From the NCBI GenBank assembly GCA_035559815.1, contig DATMAT010000044.1:1-64000 (forward strand): DNA of 64,000 nt. Direction: 5' to 3'. Under the pieces are notes generated by a model. It searched no databases and had not been told where the DNA came from. It was given only the letters and a program-made list of their open reading frames with translations. The position numbers were made by a program, and so were the translations under genes. The stretch is from Thermodesulfobacteriota bacterium (GTDB lineage Bacteria > Desulfobacterota_D > UBA1144 > Nemesobacterales > CSP1-2). Below are positions 17,432 through 26,277 of the stretch, one piece after another. The number at the start of each line of letters is the position of its first letter. The stretch's first letter is position 1.

Positions 17432-17584
17432 ATGGACGAACAAAAATTACCCAGAAAAAAACCAACCAGAGAGAAAATGGAAGACATTCTGTATCGCTGT
17501 CCAAATTGTGGGAAACCGATAATTAGAGTAGGCTGCCATGCAGTATGTAAACACTGCGGATACCAGGAAGGGTGCGGAGACTAA
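17432..17584 (+). CDS. Small zinc-ribbon protein, 50 residues
   Basis: An ATG-initiated frame of 50 codons ends at TAA 17582-17584. The product has a basic N-terminus (KLPRKKPTREK), then C-P-N-C-G, a lone C-H in VGCHAVC, and C-K-H-C-G-Y-Q-E-G-C: three CxxC-like units typical of a zinc ribbon. It lies 32 bases after the DUF255 gene on the same strand and may be co-transcribed. Comparable tiny zinc-ribbon proteins occur as RNA- or ribosome-associated factors; no function can be assigned. The ribosome binding site is weak. Confidence 0.6.
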   Translation: MDEQKLPRKKPTREKMEDILYRCPNCGKPIIRVGCHAVCKHCGYQEGCGD

Positions 17585-17603
17585 GCGATTGCGAATTGCC
17601 GAA

Positions 17604-17660
17604 TTCGGATTGCGGAATTAAAATCTCTTGTTCCGAAATCCGCAATCAGCAATCCGAAAT
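17604..17660. repeat. Inverted repeat between two zinc-ribbon genes
   Basis: TTCGGATTGCGGAA at 17604-17617 is largely complementary to the AATCCGCAATC and CAATCCGAA segments at 17637-17658. It is a strong imperfect stem directly before the next gene and could be a repeat or a transcription attenuator. Confidence 0.45.
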
Positions 17661-17665
17661 TAATC

Positions 17666-18010
17666 ATGGTGGAGTTTTACTGTAGAATCTACGTAGACAA
17701 AGAGGAGATATACGCCGGCGATTTAAACGAGGTTCCGGAAAAATTCCGGGCCGGAATAATAGAAGCCTTCGCTGACTGGGCAGACTCTTTGGGGAAGAGA
17801 GGGCTCAACGAATTGGTCTATTCCCTATTTACCTGGTATGAGAACAAGGGTATGTATTGCCATAAGTGCAAAGAATGGGTCGAGGAGTATGAGAATTGTT
17901 CGACCTGCGGAGGCAAGCTAGAAGAGAAGTTCATCTACGAGCGGAATAAAAAACTGGACTTGCTGCTAACATGCATCGGTATGATTTCTAGGATAGAGGT
18001 AATTAGATAG
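17666..18010 (+). CDS. Hypothetical protein with a C-terminal zinc ribbon
   Basis: A 114-residue protein. The N-terminal 60 residues are acidic and mixed alpha/beta (CRIYVDKEEIYAGDL). A Cys-x2-Cys pair (YCHKCKEW) and a second pair (CSTCGG) about 15 residues later form a likely zinc ribbon, followed by a hydrophobic C-terminal segment LDLLLTCIGMI. I do not recognise the family. No ribosome binding site is obvious before the ATG. It lies between the 50-residue zinc-ribbon gene and another small gene on the same strand. Confidence 0.6.
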   Translation: MVEFYCRIYVDKEEIYAGDLNEVPEKFRAGIIEAFADWADSLGKRGLNELVYSLFTWYENKGMYCHKCKEWVEEYENCSTCGGKLEEKFIYERNKKLDLLLTCIGMISRIEVIR

Positions 18011-18020
18011 ATAGAAGATA

Positions 18021-18048
18021 GTAGGGGCGAGGCATGTCTCGCCCCTAC
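18021..18048. repeat. Perfect hairpin GTAGGGGCGAG / CTCGCCCCTAC
   Basis: An 11-bp perfect stem (18021-18031 with 18038-18048) and a GCATGT loop. It ends 17 bases before the next start codon, leaving only the ribosome binding site between. The arms belong to the same family as the palindromes at 5779-5808 and 46445-46472. Confidence 0.75.
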
Positions 18049-18065
18049 GTAGAAAGGAAACTCTC

Positions 18066-18353
18066 ATGAAACTAGAAGTGAAAGGACATGTATTTCCGAA
18101 GGTCTGGGATATCGCCAGAAACGTCAAAAAGCTAAGGGAGCAGAGGAAGATTGTGAACATAGGGAGCGGTACGGTGGGGTATCCGGTTTATGAGGTGGAA
18201 CTCCCGGAGAACACCCGGAAGGAAGGCATATACTTAATCACCCCGCATGGGATAAGGCTCTACTGGCATCCGGGGGACCAATACGAAGTAGGCTATCTAA
18301 TCTCCGAACTGGACGACGACCCGCTGGCGGAAAGGCATTTTAAGAAACAATGA
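18066..18353 (+). CDS. Hypothetical protein, 95 residues
   Basis: A short soluble protein with a basic N-terminal half (DIARNVKKLREQRKIVNIG) and a C-terminal beta-rich half (GIYLITPHGIRLYWHPGDQYEVGYLISELDDDP). I do not recognise a domain. The ATG is preceded by AAGGA at good spacing, with the hairpin repeat just upstream. Codon use and the clean start support a real gene. Confidence 0.55.
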   Translation: MKLEVKGHVFPKVWDIARNVKKLREQRKIVNIGSGTVGYPVYEVELPENTRKEGIYLITPHGIRLYWHPGDQYEVGYLISELDDDPLAERHFKKQ

Positions 18354-18394
18354 CTTTTTAAGAAAACATGATTGAAGCGTCTACCACCACCAGG

Positions 18395-18716
18395 GCAAAT
18401 TAAGGAAACTTTTCCAGATGAATTAGAGGGGTGTAAATGTCAACATTAGATATTACAGACAGTGTCAGCAAAAATAATATCGAATATAGGCGATTCCCAG
18501 TCTGTCATTCTGAACCCCTTCGACCTGGCTCAGGGCAGGCTCTGGTGAAGAATCTAAAAGATAGATCCTTCGCTTTGCGCTCAGGATGACAAACTAGCTT
18601 AATCTTGAGCATCAAAATGATCTGGACGGCTTGTTCAGGTTTGACTTGTATTGACCTTGTCCGTCTGATCAACTATAGACTTTTACAATTTAGGAGCAAA
18701 TCAAGGAAACCTTTTC
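18395..18716. repeat. Repeat cluster: near-direct repeat flanking a palindromic element
   Basis: GCAAATTAAGGAAACTTTTC at 18395-18414 recurs almost exactly as GCAAATCAAGGAAACCTTTTC at 18696-18716, flanking a 280-base segment. Inside lies TGTCATTCTGA (from 18504) with TCAGGATGACA (ending 18592). The segment from CCCAGTCTGTCATTCTGAAC to TATAGACTTT is shared with 35626-35740, so a larger mosaic repeat is present in two copies, both upstream of small genes. Confidence 0.6.
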
Positions 18717-18746
18717 ATGAGGCCGGTATTCAGGAATGGCGAAATT

Positions 18747-19178
18747 ATGATCAAGCTATTTTTCGTTTTTTTATTCCTGGTTCCTTCGAGTTTCGCCGTA
18801 GACTCTTATAAGATAACTCTACCCAACGGGTTAAATATAGATGCGGAGGTAGCCAAAAATAAAGAGAGAGGACTTCAGGAAAGAGAGAGTCTTTGCCGCA
18901 CCTGTGGCATGATTTTTATATACGATAAAGATGGCTATCACCGGTTCTGGATGAAAGACACCCTCATTAATCTGGCCATGCTCTGGATAGACAAGGATGG
19001 CAAAATAGTGCACATGGTCAAAAACGCCGAGCCGTGCATAGGCAAGAAAAATCCTTTTACTGAATGTGAGATTTACTCACCCAAGAGTCCGGCAAAGTAT
19101 GTATTGGAGGTAAACCCGGAAGCGGCGAGCGGCGTCGAACCGGGTATGAGGGTGAAATTCGTCTCACCAGTCCCCTAA
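18747..19178 (+). CDS. DUF192 family exported protein
   Basis: A 143-residue protein with a signal peptide (MIKLFFVFLFLVPSSFA, cleavage likely after Ala17). The mature domain has the DUF192 pattern: EVAKNKERGLQERESL, then RFWMKDTLINLAMLWIDKDGKIV and YVLEVNPEAASGVEPG. A Cys pair (CRTCGM) sits where family members often have a hydrophobic residue, and a second pair (EPCIG, TECEIY) follows. Function is unknown; small all-beta periplasmic protein. An in-frame ATG at 18717 would add ten residues ahead of the signal peptide; I prefer 18747. Confidence 0.78.
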   Translation: MIKLFFVFLFLVPSSFAVDSYKITLPNGLNIDAEVAKNKERGLQERESLCRTCGMIFIYDKDGYHRFWMKDTLINLAMLWIDKDGKIVHMVKNAEPCIGKKNPFTECEIYSPKSPAKYVLEVNPEAASGVEPGMRVKFVSPVP

Positions 19179-19363
19179 GACTCATCCGAGATCAAGGAGC
19201 GGATCTTGTCTTTTAACTCCGGCGTGACTTTTTCTACTTTATGGTCCCACATTATATGCTGTATTGCCTTCATCAAGACCTCGCCCTCGTTATAGCCGCT
19301 GAATTTCTTCTTACACTCCCTGTTGATGTCGAGTTCCTTACAATACAGTATTTTTTTAGCCAT
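19175..19363 (-). CDS. DUF1059 family small protein
   Basis: A 62-residue protein: MAKKILYCKELDINRECKKKF, then EVLMKAIQHIMWDHKV and TPELKDKIRSLI. The two Cys near the N-terminus, the EV-x-K-A-x2-H helix and the TPE-L-x3-I end are the DUF1059 pattern. Function unknown. The ATG has GGGAGGTAG upstream. Its stop overlaps the convergent DUF192 gene by 4 bases. A paralogue is at 35753-35929. Confidence 0.7.
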   Translation of the reverse strand: MAKKILYCKELDINRECKKKFSGYNEGEVLMKAIQHIMWDHKVEKVTPELKDKIRSLISDES

Positions 19364-19475
19364 CTTACTACCTCCCTTGGTTCGACAGGTTCACTAGCGG
19401 AATTCCAAATCGAATTTATTTTATGAAAGAGCTTTTCGTTAGAACCGAAGCATGTCTCGCCCTTCGGGGTTTATC

Positions 19476-20681
19476 TTATTTTTTTGCTCTTTGCTCTTTC
19501 TCTCTCTCGACCACCATGGCGATTCCCATTCCTCCGCCAACGCATAGGGAAACGAGGCCTAAAGAGGCGTTTCTTCTTTCCAGCTCGTGAAGAAGCTTAA
19601 CTGCAAGAATGGCGCCCGAAGCCCCTATAGGATGCCCCAGTGCAATCGCTCCACCGTTTACGTTAAGCTTGTCGTCAGGTATGGGAAACTCTCTTAACAC
19701 CCCGAGAGATTGAGCAGCAAACGCCTCATTTAACTCAACAAGGTCTATATCATCAATTGTAAGCCCGGCCTTCTCAAGAGCCTTCTGCATAGCGGTTACA
19801 GGCCCCATTCCCATGATAGAGGGGTCTACGCCGGAGAGGGCGTAGGATTTAATAGCACCCCAAATCTTGAGCCCGAGTTCCTTTGCCTTCTCCTCGGTCG
19901 TTACAATCATAGCCGCAGCGCCGTCGTTGATACCCGAGGCGTTTCCGGCCGTAACTGTACCGTTCGGTTTAAATACGGGCCTCAGTTTTGATAGTGTCTC
20001 TAGCGTGGTATCGGGTCTAGGATGCTCGTCTTTTTTGAACACAACTGTCCCTTTTCTCTGCTGAATCTCTATAGGGACAATTTCGCTCTGAAACCTATCG
20101 GACTCCATTGCCTCTTTTGTTTTCAACTGACTCTTGTAGGCAAACTCATCCTGTTCTTCCTTCGAGATTTTATATTTTTCGGCTATGTTTTCTGCGGTAA
20201 TTCCCATGTGATAGTTATTGAATACATCCCAGAGACCGTCGGAGACCATTCCATCAAACACATCCTCTTTGGGCATGGCCATTCTGTATCCGTAACGCGC
20301 CTTTTTGAGATAAAAAGGAGCCTGGTTCATGTTCTCAATCCCGCCGGCGATAACAAGCTCAGCATCCCCCGACCTTATCTCCTGTGCGGCAGAGACTATA
20401 GACTGACAACCCGAGGCGCACAACCTGTTTATGGTCACAGCCGGGACACTGACGTCCAGCCCAGCCTTGAGTGCTACCTGCCTTGCCGGACCCATACCCT
20501 GACCGGCTTGAAGCACGTTACCCATGATGCAGTCATCGACCTGCTTTGGGTCTATCTTGGTACGCTTGAGAATCTCCTTTACCACGATGGCTCCTAGGTC
20601 CGGGGCAGGAATATCCTGTAGCGTTCCCCCAAAGCTTCCTATGGCCGTTCTAAGCGGTTCACATATTACGACTTTAGTCAT
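19476..20681 (-). CDS. Acetyl-CoA C-acetyltransferase (thiolase)
   Basis: A 401-residue thiolase of the degradative/biosynthetic acetoacetyl-CoA type. Catalytic residues are in place: Cys in NRLCASGCQSI near residue 88, His in GGAIALGHPIGASGA near 350, and the second Cys in LVSLCVGGGMGIAM near 380. It interconverts two acetyl-CoA with acetoacetyl-CoA. The ATG at 20681 sits 8 bases after AGGAGG; the ATG at 20687 is too close to it. It follows an SDR reductase of the acetoacetyl-CoA reductase type, which suggests a polyhydroxyalkanoate or ketone-body route. No PHA synthase is in the window. Confidence 0.9.
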   Translation of the reverse strand: MTKVVICEPLRTAIGSFGGTLQDIPAPDLGAIVVKEILKRTKIDPKQVDDCIMGNVLQAGQGMGPARQVALKAGLDVSVPAVTINRLCASGCQSIVSAAQEIRSGDAELVIAGGIENMNQAPFYLKKARYGYRMAMPKEDVFDGMVSDGLWDVFNNYHMGITAENIAEKYKISKEEQDEFAYKSQLKTKEAMESDRFQSEIVPIEIQQRKGTVVFKKDEHPRPDTTLETLSKLRPVFKPNGTVTAGNASGINDGAAAMIVTTEEKAKELGLKIWGAIKSYALSGVDPSIMGMGPVTAMQKALEKAGLTIDDIDLVELNEAFAAQSLGVLREFPIPDDKLNVNGGAIALGHPIGASGAILAVKLLHELERRNASLGLVSLCVGGGMGIAMVVEREKEQRAKK

Positions 20682-20789
20682 GAGCATATCCTCCTATTTT
20701 CTTATTTTGATTGTCGCTAGGGCTAGGGTTAAGGGTTCAAGTCCATAGCCCTAATCTTATCTCTAATTTAATCCTGGCTAACCACGATG

Positions 20790-21548
20790 TTATATATAAT
20801 TCCCCCCATTTATTCTAAGCGTAATCCCGGTAATCCAGCTTGCAGCGGGAGAACAAAGATAAAGAACGGAGAGTGCAATCTCCTCTGGAGTGCCGAATCT
20901 TCCCAGGGGGATCTGGGCGAGTATCTGCTTTCTTATGTCTTCCGGCACCGTGCCCAGCATATCGGTCTCTATAAACCCGGGGGCTACGGCATTTACGCGG
21001 ATGTTGTTACCCGCAAGCTCCCTGGCCAGACTCTTTGTAAACCCAATTATCCCCGCTTTAGTAGAGGCGTAATTGGTCTGGCCGATGTTTCCCATCTCTC
21101 CTATGACCGATGAAATCGAAACGATTACGCCGCTATTTTGAGCAATCATGAGCTCAATCACTGCCTTAGTGCAATTAAATACACTGTTTAGGTTGGTCTG
21201 AATAACCTCATTCCACTGCTCCGGAGTCATTCTGCGAAGCGTCCTGTCTCTGTTTACCCCGGCGTTATTTATCAAAATATCGAGCTTCCCAAAATGATTC
21301 ATAACCGCCTTACCGAGGTTCTGGGCCTGCTCAAACTTGCTCACGTCGGCTCTTACGGTGACGCACTTTCTCCCCATCTTTTCGACCTGTCTTTTTACCT
21401 CGTCCGCCTGCTTATCACTCCTGGCGTAGTTAAGCAGAATATCAGCCCCGGCTTCTGCCAGGGCAAGCGCTATCGCCCTGCCAATACCTCTCGAACCTCC
21501 GGTAACAAGGGCAACTTTTCCGTTTAGGTCGTATAGGTCTTTTATCAT
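20790..21548 (-). CDS. 3-oxoacyl-(ACP/CoA) reductase, PhaB/FabG-like
   Basis: A 252-residue classical SDR: TGGSRGIGRAIA Rossmann motif (16-27), NNAGVNRD, catalytic Ser in VSISSVIGE, Y-x3-K in NYASTKAG and the PGFIETDM loop. The segment NRDRTLRRMTPEQWNEVI followed by TNLNSVFNCTKAV is closest to acetoacetyl-CoA reductases (PhaB), which reduce acetoacetyl-CoA with NADPH to (R)-3-hydroxybutyryl-CoA. FabG proteins are very close, so the substrate is inferred mainly from the thiolase gene just downstream (108 bases). AGGAGGAG precedes the ATG. Confidence 0.82.
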   Translation of the reverse strand: MIKDLYDLNGKVALVTGGSRGIGRAIALALAEAGADILLNYARSDKQADEVKRQVEKMGRKCVTVRADVSKFEQAQNLGKAVMNHFGKLDILINNAGVNRDRTLRRMTPEQWNEVIQTNLNSVFNCTKAVIELMIAQNSGVIVSISSVIGEMGNIGQTNYASTKAGIIGFTKSLARELAGNNIRVNAVAPGFIETDMLGTVPEDIRKQILAQIPLGRFGTPEEIALSVLYLCSPAASWITGITLRINGGNYI

Positions 21549-21945
21549 TCCGACTCCTCCTGTAAAAAAATCATCATCCCTTTTTATTCAAAAACCTCTC
21601 CAATTTTTGTCTCACGAAGAATAACCTCAGGCCAGTGCCCACTCCCTCAGCCCCATGAAAATGGGAGTTGTTCTAAGGACTAATAAATTCTTCCGATTGT
21701 ATTTTTTTTTGAAAACTTTCTAATGTCCCCTTAGCTTTCTTGACTTGCTCTACCCATCTTTCCGAATCTTCCGTAAATTTTGTATAAAGCCTCCAGAAGC
21801 CATCCCTGGCAATCAGACGCCGAACTGCCTAAGGAATGTGCCGACAAATCGCCTTCGTAGTATTAACTAATCGCCGAGATAGCGCGCCTTGTTCCCCAGG
21901 GATATTACCTTTTTCCGTATAATCGGATACAACAAACCACGATTA
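21549..21945. other. Intergenic region with a possible gene remnant
   Basis: About 400 bases between the PhaB-like gene and dodecin, all neighbours on the minus strand. On the minus strand 21673-21828 is an open stretch of 51 codons without ATG, GTG or TTG, whose translation has a coding look (LIARDGFWRLYTKFTEDSER then WVEQVKKAKGTLESFQKKI). It may be the tail of a decayed coiled-coil gene. Nothing else is seen. Confidence 0.3.
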
Positions 21946-22149
21946 TCAGCCTTCCAGGATGAAAGTGATTCTGACATGGGCTCTATACTCAACGATTTTC
22001 CCCTTCTCTATATGCGCATTCATCTTGGTGACCTCCAGGCCGGTAAGACCGCGAAGGGTCTTATTAGCCCTCTTCAGGGCGTTATTAACCGCATCCTCCC
22101 AGGATTTTTCCGACGACCCGATTACTTCTGTTACTCTAGCTACTGCCAT
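21946..22149 (-). CDS. Dodecin family flavin-binding protein
   Basis: A 67-residue protein matching dodecin: MAVARVTEVIGSSEKSWEDA, then A-x4-R-A-x2-TLRGLTGLEVTKMNAHIEKGKIVEYRAHVRITF. Dodecins form small dodecamers that store or buffer flavins and can bind CoA. The Trp in KSWEDAV stacks against flavin in characterised members. AGGAGG precedes the ATG. The neighbouring sigma factor gene lies upstream on the same strand. Confidence 0.9.
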   Translation of the reverse strand: MAVARVTEVIGSSEKSWEDAVNNALKRANKTLRGLTGLEVTKMNAHIEKGKIVEYRAHVRITFILEG

Positions 22150-22279
22150 GTTGACCTCCTATAATAAAATATTCTATTCATAGCCTTTATTATCTTTGCC
22201 ATCGTATCATCACCCATAAACAGTACGAACTGACCACGGCCAAGAAACGCGGAAATTCCAGTCAAACCTATTTCTCCCT

Positions 22280-23374
22280 CTAAAGATAGTAACTGAGGAA
22301 TTCGCCGATCTCCGAAGACGCCAACTTTTTAAGGGCCTCCTTTTCAATCTGCCTTATCCGCTCCCGAGTAACGCCGTATCTCTTGCCAATCTCCTCCAGT
22401 GTGTACTTGGTATCCCGGTCTATTCCAAACCTCATCCTGACGATGTCCTCTTCCTTGGAGTCCAGGATGGATAGGGCCTCTCCTATCTTTTGTTTAATCG
22501 CCCTTTTTGCTATGGCGTTGTCCGGCGCGGGCAATTTCGTGTCGGCAATGTAATCTAGGAAGGTAGCTTTTTCCCCGTCCACGACCGGCGAGTCGAGGGA
22601 GATAACACTATTTGCCGCTTCCATGATTCGTTTCACCGTCTCTACAGAAACCCGAACCTCCTTTGCCACCTCCTCCGGCAACGGCTTATCGCCGCTCTCT
22701 TGATGGAGTCTCGAACTGGCCCGATGTACCTTTCCGGACTGTTCATAAAGATAGGTTGGAATTCTGACCGTCTTGGTCTGGTCCCACACCGCTCTGGATA
22801 TAGCCTGATATATCCACCATGACGCATAGGTGGAAAACCGATAACCCCTGGTATGGTCGAATCTCTCCACCGCCCTCATCAATCCCATGTTCCCCTCCTG
22901 GATAAGGTCAAGGTAATCCAGCCCCCGGCCGATGTACTTGCCGGCTATTTTTACCACCAGTTTTAAATTTGATTTTACGAACCGGTCTTTTAGCTGCTTC
23001 TCTTTTTCGGTATAAGCTCTCAAAAGATAGTTAAGCCTCTTGGCCCTGTGTTTTCCTGAATGCGAAATCTGATTAAGACGCGGTTTAAATTCTATTATCT
23101 TCGTCTTATATTTCGCCAACTCTCTAGAGATCTCGAGCTCCTCTCCCGGCGTGAGCAGTGAGCTTTCACTTGCCAGGTCCTTTGAGTAAGCACGGAATAG
23201 TCTAAAACTGTCATCCGAAGAACTAAAGTCCCCATCGCCCTTAGAGGAGGATGAGAGTTCCTCAGGCTCAAAATCCAATTGAGCCTCCACTTTGTCGAGC
23301 AATAAGCCATCTTCAATCTCTAGTGAGGCGAAACTACTCTCGTCGTCGTGAATAAGCCCCCTCAGCTCATTCAT
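22280..23374 (-). CDS. RNA polymerase sigma-70 family factor (group 1/2 type)
   Basis: A 364-residue sigma factor. An acidic N-terminal 60 residues precede region 1.2 ([20 protein letters not shown]). Region 2 is complete ([54 protein letters not shown]), then region 3 and region 4 with the [23 protein letters not shown]. In region 2.4 the usual WWIRQAITR is WWIYQAISR, a small departure from housekeeping RpoD, and length is short for RpoD. A group 2 (RpoS/SigB-like stationary or stress) factor is more likely. GAGGAGGG precedes the ATG. Dodecin follows and a kinase/regulator pair lies upstream on the same strand. Confidence 0.85.
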   Translation of the reverse strand: MNELRGLIHDDESSFASLEIEDGLLLDKVEAQLDFEPEELSSSSKGDGDFSSSDDSFRLFRAYSKDLASESSLLTPGEELEISRELAKYKTKIIEFKPRLNQISHSGKHRAKRLNYLLRAYTEKEKQLKDRFVKSNLKLVVKIAGKYIGRGLDYLDLIQEGNMGLMRAVERFDHTRGYRFSTYASWWIYQAISRAVWDQTKTVRIPTYLYEQSGKVHRASSRLHQESGDKPLPEEVAKEVRVSVETVKRIMEAANSVISLDSPVVDGEKATFLDYIADTKLPAPDNAIAKRAIKQKIGEALSILDSKEEDIVRMRFGIDRDTKYTLEEIGKRYGVTRERIRQIEKEALKKLASSEIGEFLSYYL

Positions 23375-23716
23375 TCCTAAGATCCCCTCCTCAGAAACTC
23401 CGCCTGTTCTATCCTAATCTTGCAAAACTAGCGCGCTAATATGAACTTGGCCTACGGTCTTTATCATTTCGCTCCGGTTAGGCATGATTATCATGATCAA
23501 TCAACCCGGATGAAATATCTTTAAGGAGAAATCAATCGATCATTCGTCCACACCTTAGACTTTCACTGGCTTAAAGTCAATCAGACGAACTCCGATTTTT
23601 TTATAAGACTTTGACCAACTGAACTAACGGTTTTTATCTTACATTCATACTAAACTAAAACAACCGGGGAAAAAGCATAACTCGAATAATTGCTCGACAC
23701 CAAGAATTTAGCCTTT
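23375..23716. other. Intergenic region upstream of the sigma factor gene
   Basis: About 340 A/T-rich bases with no frame worth calling. It separates the NarL-type regulator from the sigma gene and should contain the sigma gene promoter. ATGATTATCATGAT near 23484 is a short palindrome-like stretch that could be a binding site. Confidence 0.35.
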
Positions 23717-24346
23717 TCAATCTACCAGCCTATTTCTTACCGCATAATAGGTTAATTCCGCATTTGTTCTCATTTTCATCTTCTTTAGAATACGCGTTCG
23801 ATACGTGCTGACTGTTTTTACGCTTAAAAATAACTTATTGGCAATCTCTTTTACTGTCTTCCCCGAAGCGATCATGCATAACACCTGAAACTCCCGATCA
23901 GATAGATTCTCATGAAGCTGCTTCTCCCCGCTTTCTAAATCGAATGCCAACCTTTCCGCTAGGGTAGGACTAACATATTTCCCCCCAGTAACTACCTTTC
24001 GGATGGCTTTAACCAACTCCGCTGGAGCGGCCTCTTTATTCATAAACCCGGCCCCCCCGGATTTGAGAACTCTCACCGCATACTGCTCCTCAGAATGAAT
24101 GCTCAGGACAAGCACAGGCAGTTTTGGTCGTTCCTTTCTTAGTTGCTTAAGGATTTCCAGCCCGTTACTGTCGGGCATGGTAATATCCAGAACAACCACA
24201 TCCCATTTTTGTTTACGGATAAGCTCGAGTGCCTCTCTAGAATTTTGTGCTTCGCCCGCGACTACAATATCCGGCTCCTCCGACACTATTTCCTTCAAAC
24301 CGCGCCGCACGATCGGATGGTCGTCTATGATTAGAATTTTAATCAT
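23717..24346 (-). CDS. NarL/LuxR-family response regulator
   Basis: A 209-residue regulator. Receiver domain 1-120 with acidic pair IIDDHP, phosphoacceptor Asp in VVVLDITMPDSNG, Ser in LVLSIHS and Lys in FMNKEA. The C-terminal LuxR-type HTH (LSDREFQVLCMIASGKTVKEIA, then LFLSVKTVSTYRTRILKKM) binds DNA. Its ATG overlaps the TGA of the upstream kinase gene by 4 bases, so the two form a cognate, translationally coupled pair. Targets are not visible; the sigma factor gene 340 bases downstream is a candidate. Confidence 0.92.
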   Translation of the reverse strand: MIKILIIDDHPIVRRGLKEIVSEEPDIVVAGEAQNSREALELIRKQKWDVVVLDITMPDSNGLEILKQLRKERPKLPVLVLSIHSEEQYAVRVLKSGGAGFMNKEAAPAELVKAIRKVVTGGKYVSPTLAERLAFDLESGEKQLHENLSDREFQVLCMIASGKTVKEIANKLFLSVKTVSTYRTRILKKMKMRTNAELTYYAVRNRLVD

Positions 24347-26277
24347 GGCGTATGCCTCCGGAGAGGAATATGCACAGCGACTACTGTCCCTTTATTCTGT
24401 CGCCCGGTGATGTCAACACTTCCACCGAAAAGCAAGGCACGTTCTTTGATTCCCAATAATCCTAGAGACTTGGAGCCAGAAATCTCCCTTTCAGCAATTC
24501 CCCTGCCATTATCCTCCACCCTGAGCACGATGTTATCTTTGTCTTTCTTCAAACGTATCTTAACCCTGCTGGCGTTGGCATGACGAGCAATATTGGTCAA
24601 GGTCTCTTGAAGTATACGGAACAAAGAGGTGGAGAGGTTTTGGTCCAGGTTTAGATGCTTAACACTAGACTTGAACTCGCATTCAACCCCTGTTCTTTCG
24701 CGGAAGTCCTGCAACTGCCATTCGATAGCCGCCACCAGGCCCAGGTCATCGAGCACCCCCGGTCTCAACTGGGTTGCGATTCTCCGTACTGTTTGTATGG
24801 TTTCGTCAATCAAAGTAGACATGGACTCAATCCTTTGAGCTGCATTATTTCTTTTGGTAGCAATTCCGGACAAACTGCTCGCCAAACGGGAAAGGTCCAG
24901 TTTTAACCCGGTCAACGCCTGCCCAAGCTCGTCATGAACCTCCCTGGCAATTAGCTTTCTTTCCTCTTCTCTTATGGATTGAAGACGTGCTGCTAGTGCT
25001 CGCAGTTGTTCATGGGAATTTCTGAGACCCTCCTCTGCCCGCTTGCGTTCAGCGATCTCGGCCATTAAATTCCGGTTTGTCTTTCTCAACTCGGTTGTTC
25101 GTTCCTCCACCTTTATTTCCAGCTCGTTTTTAGCTTTTCTTAGGGCTTCCTCAGATTTGCGAAGAGCCTCCGCCTGCTTAGCGTTGTTAATCGCCACCTC
25201 AATTTTTCGAGCTACGATTTCCAGCAACCTTAGCTCCTCCTCGTTAAAGGCGTTTTTCTTCAAGGAGTTTATATTTATGACCCCAACCGTTTTTCCCCCG
25301 AAATTAATAGGCATGGAGGCGTAGCTCTTTGTTCCCATCCTCTTTCCGGCGGGGCCGATTACCGAGTCTGTACCCACATCGGCACAATAGGTCGGCTTGC
25401 CCCCAATAATCGTCTTCCAGGTAAACCCGATAGGGTAAGGGATCGTTCTAACTTGCTTGATCCACCAATCCGGATAGCCTCGGTAAGACTTTAGAACCGC
25501 CTGAGCTGAGGTGTCCTGAGCTTTGTCGAAGGAAGTCGAATCCCCTTCGGCTTCTTCAACTAGGTAGATTGAGACGTTGTTCACGTTATCTATATTCTTA
25601 CTCATAGCATCAACTGCGTTTTCCAGTACATCCTGGAGATTGATTGTTTTATGAACATTTTGAGTTACGGCGCTAATAATAGATTCGTATCGGTTCTTTT
25701 TGGACAACTGGGTGAGGGTTTGTTTGAGATCCTCCTCTCTCTTTTTCATTTCCTCTAACATCTTTGCCCTAGCCAGGGCGATGGCAATCTGGTTTCCTAA
25801 TGTGGAAAGCAAGCTTATTTCCCTTTCATTAAACCGATGCTCTCTATAACTGATAAACCAGATAACACCTATACTCTTTTCTTCGAGGGTAATAGGTATA
25901 ACCAGGGCGCTGTGCGGTCCCAGTTCTCTGCCCGCTGGCCCTATATCCGGGTCTTTCTGCACATCCTCTATATTAAGTATCTTCCTGCTGTTTATTGCCT
26001 TCCAGGTTATCCCCCTGGGATAGGGGATTCTGCCGGCTCTCTCCACAAAAAAATAAGGGAGATTCCGGTGGGCCCTTAGCACCGCCTCACGCTTTTCCTC
26101 GTCTATCAAGTAAATTGACGCCATGTCCACGTTTTCTAGCCTCACCGCCGAGCTTAAAGCAACCTGGTATATCTCCTCCAGGTCAGAGGATTTATGCACC
26201 GCCTGAATAAGGCTAATCAATATTGCTAAATCCTCGTTCTCCCGACTCGAATCGCCGTACACACTCTTTAGCTCCAT
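24343..26277 (-). CDS. Sensor histidine kinase, GAF-GAF-HisKA_3-HATPase (NarX/DegS type)
   Basis: A 644-residue cytoplasmic kinase without membrane helices. Two related GAF domains (about 10-170 and 195-365) share the motifs (R/W)xIPYP-x-GITWK and GPAGR-x-G, so they arose by duplication. A coiled coil (about 370-430) leads to HisKA_3 with the phospho-His in IREEERKLIAREVHDELGQ, and a HATPase domain with DNGRGI and LGLLGIKERA. The two GAF domains suggest detection of a small ligand or redox/NO state; the ligand is unknown. Coupled to the NarL-type regulator downstream. Confidence 0.9.
   Translation of the reverse strand: MELKSVYGDSSRENEDLAILISLIQAVHKSSDLEEIYQVALSSAVRLENVDMASIYLIDEEKREAVLRAHRNLPYFFVERAGRIPYPRGITWKAINSRKILNIEDVQKDPDIGPAGRELGPHSALVIPITLEEKSIGVIWFISYREHRFNEREISLLSTLGNQIAIALARAKMLEEMKKREEDLKQTLTQLSKKNRYESIISAVTQNVHKTINLQDVLENAVDAMSKNIDNVNNVSIYLVEEAEGDSTSFDKAQDTSAQAVLKSYRGYPDWWIKQVRTIPYPIGFTWKTIIGGKPTYCADVGTDSVIGPAGKRMGTKSYASMPINFGGKTVGVININSLKKNAFNEEELRLLEIVARKIEVAINNAKQAEALRKSEEALRKAKNELEIKVEERTTELRKTNRNLMAEIAERKRAEEGLRNSHEQLRALAARLQSIREEERKLIAREVHDELGQALTGLKLDLSRLASSLSGIATKRNNAAQRIESMSTLIDETIQTVRRIATQLRPGVLDDLGLVAAIEWQLQDFRERTGVECEFKSSVKHLNLDQNLSTSLFRILQETLTNIARHANASRVKIRLKKDKDNIVLRVEDNGRGIAEREISGSKSLGLLGIKERALLFGGSVDITGRQNKGTVVAVHIPLRRHTP

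Noticed and set aside
20790-21548. Complete PHA synthesis operon
   Set aside because: Only thiolase and reductase are present; no PhaC, PhaR or phasin gene is recognisable in the window, so PHA synthesis is not claimed.
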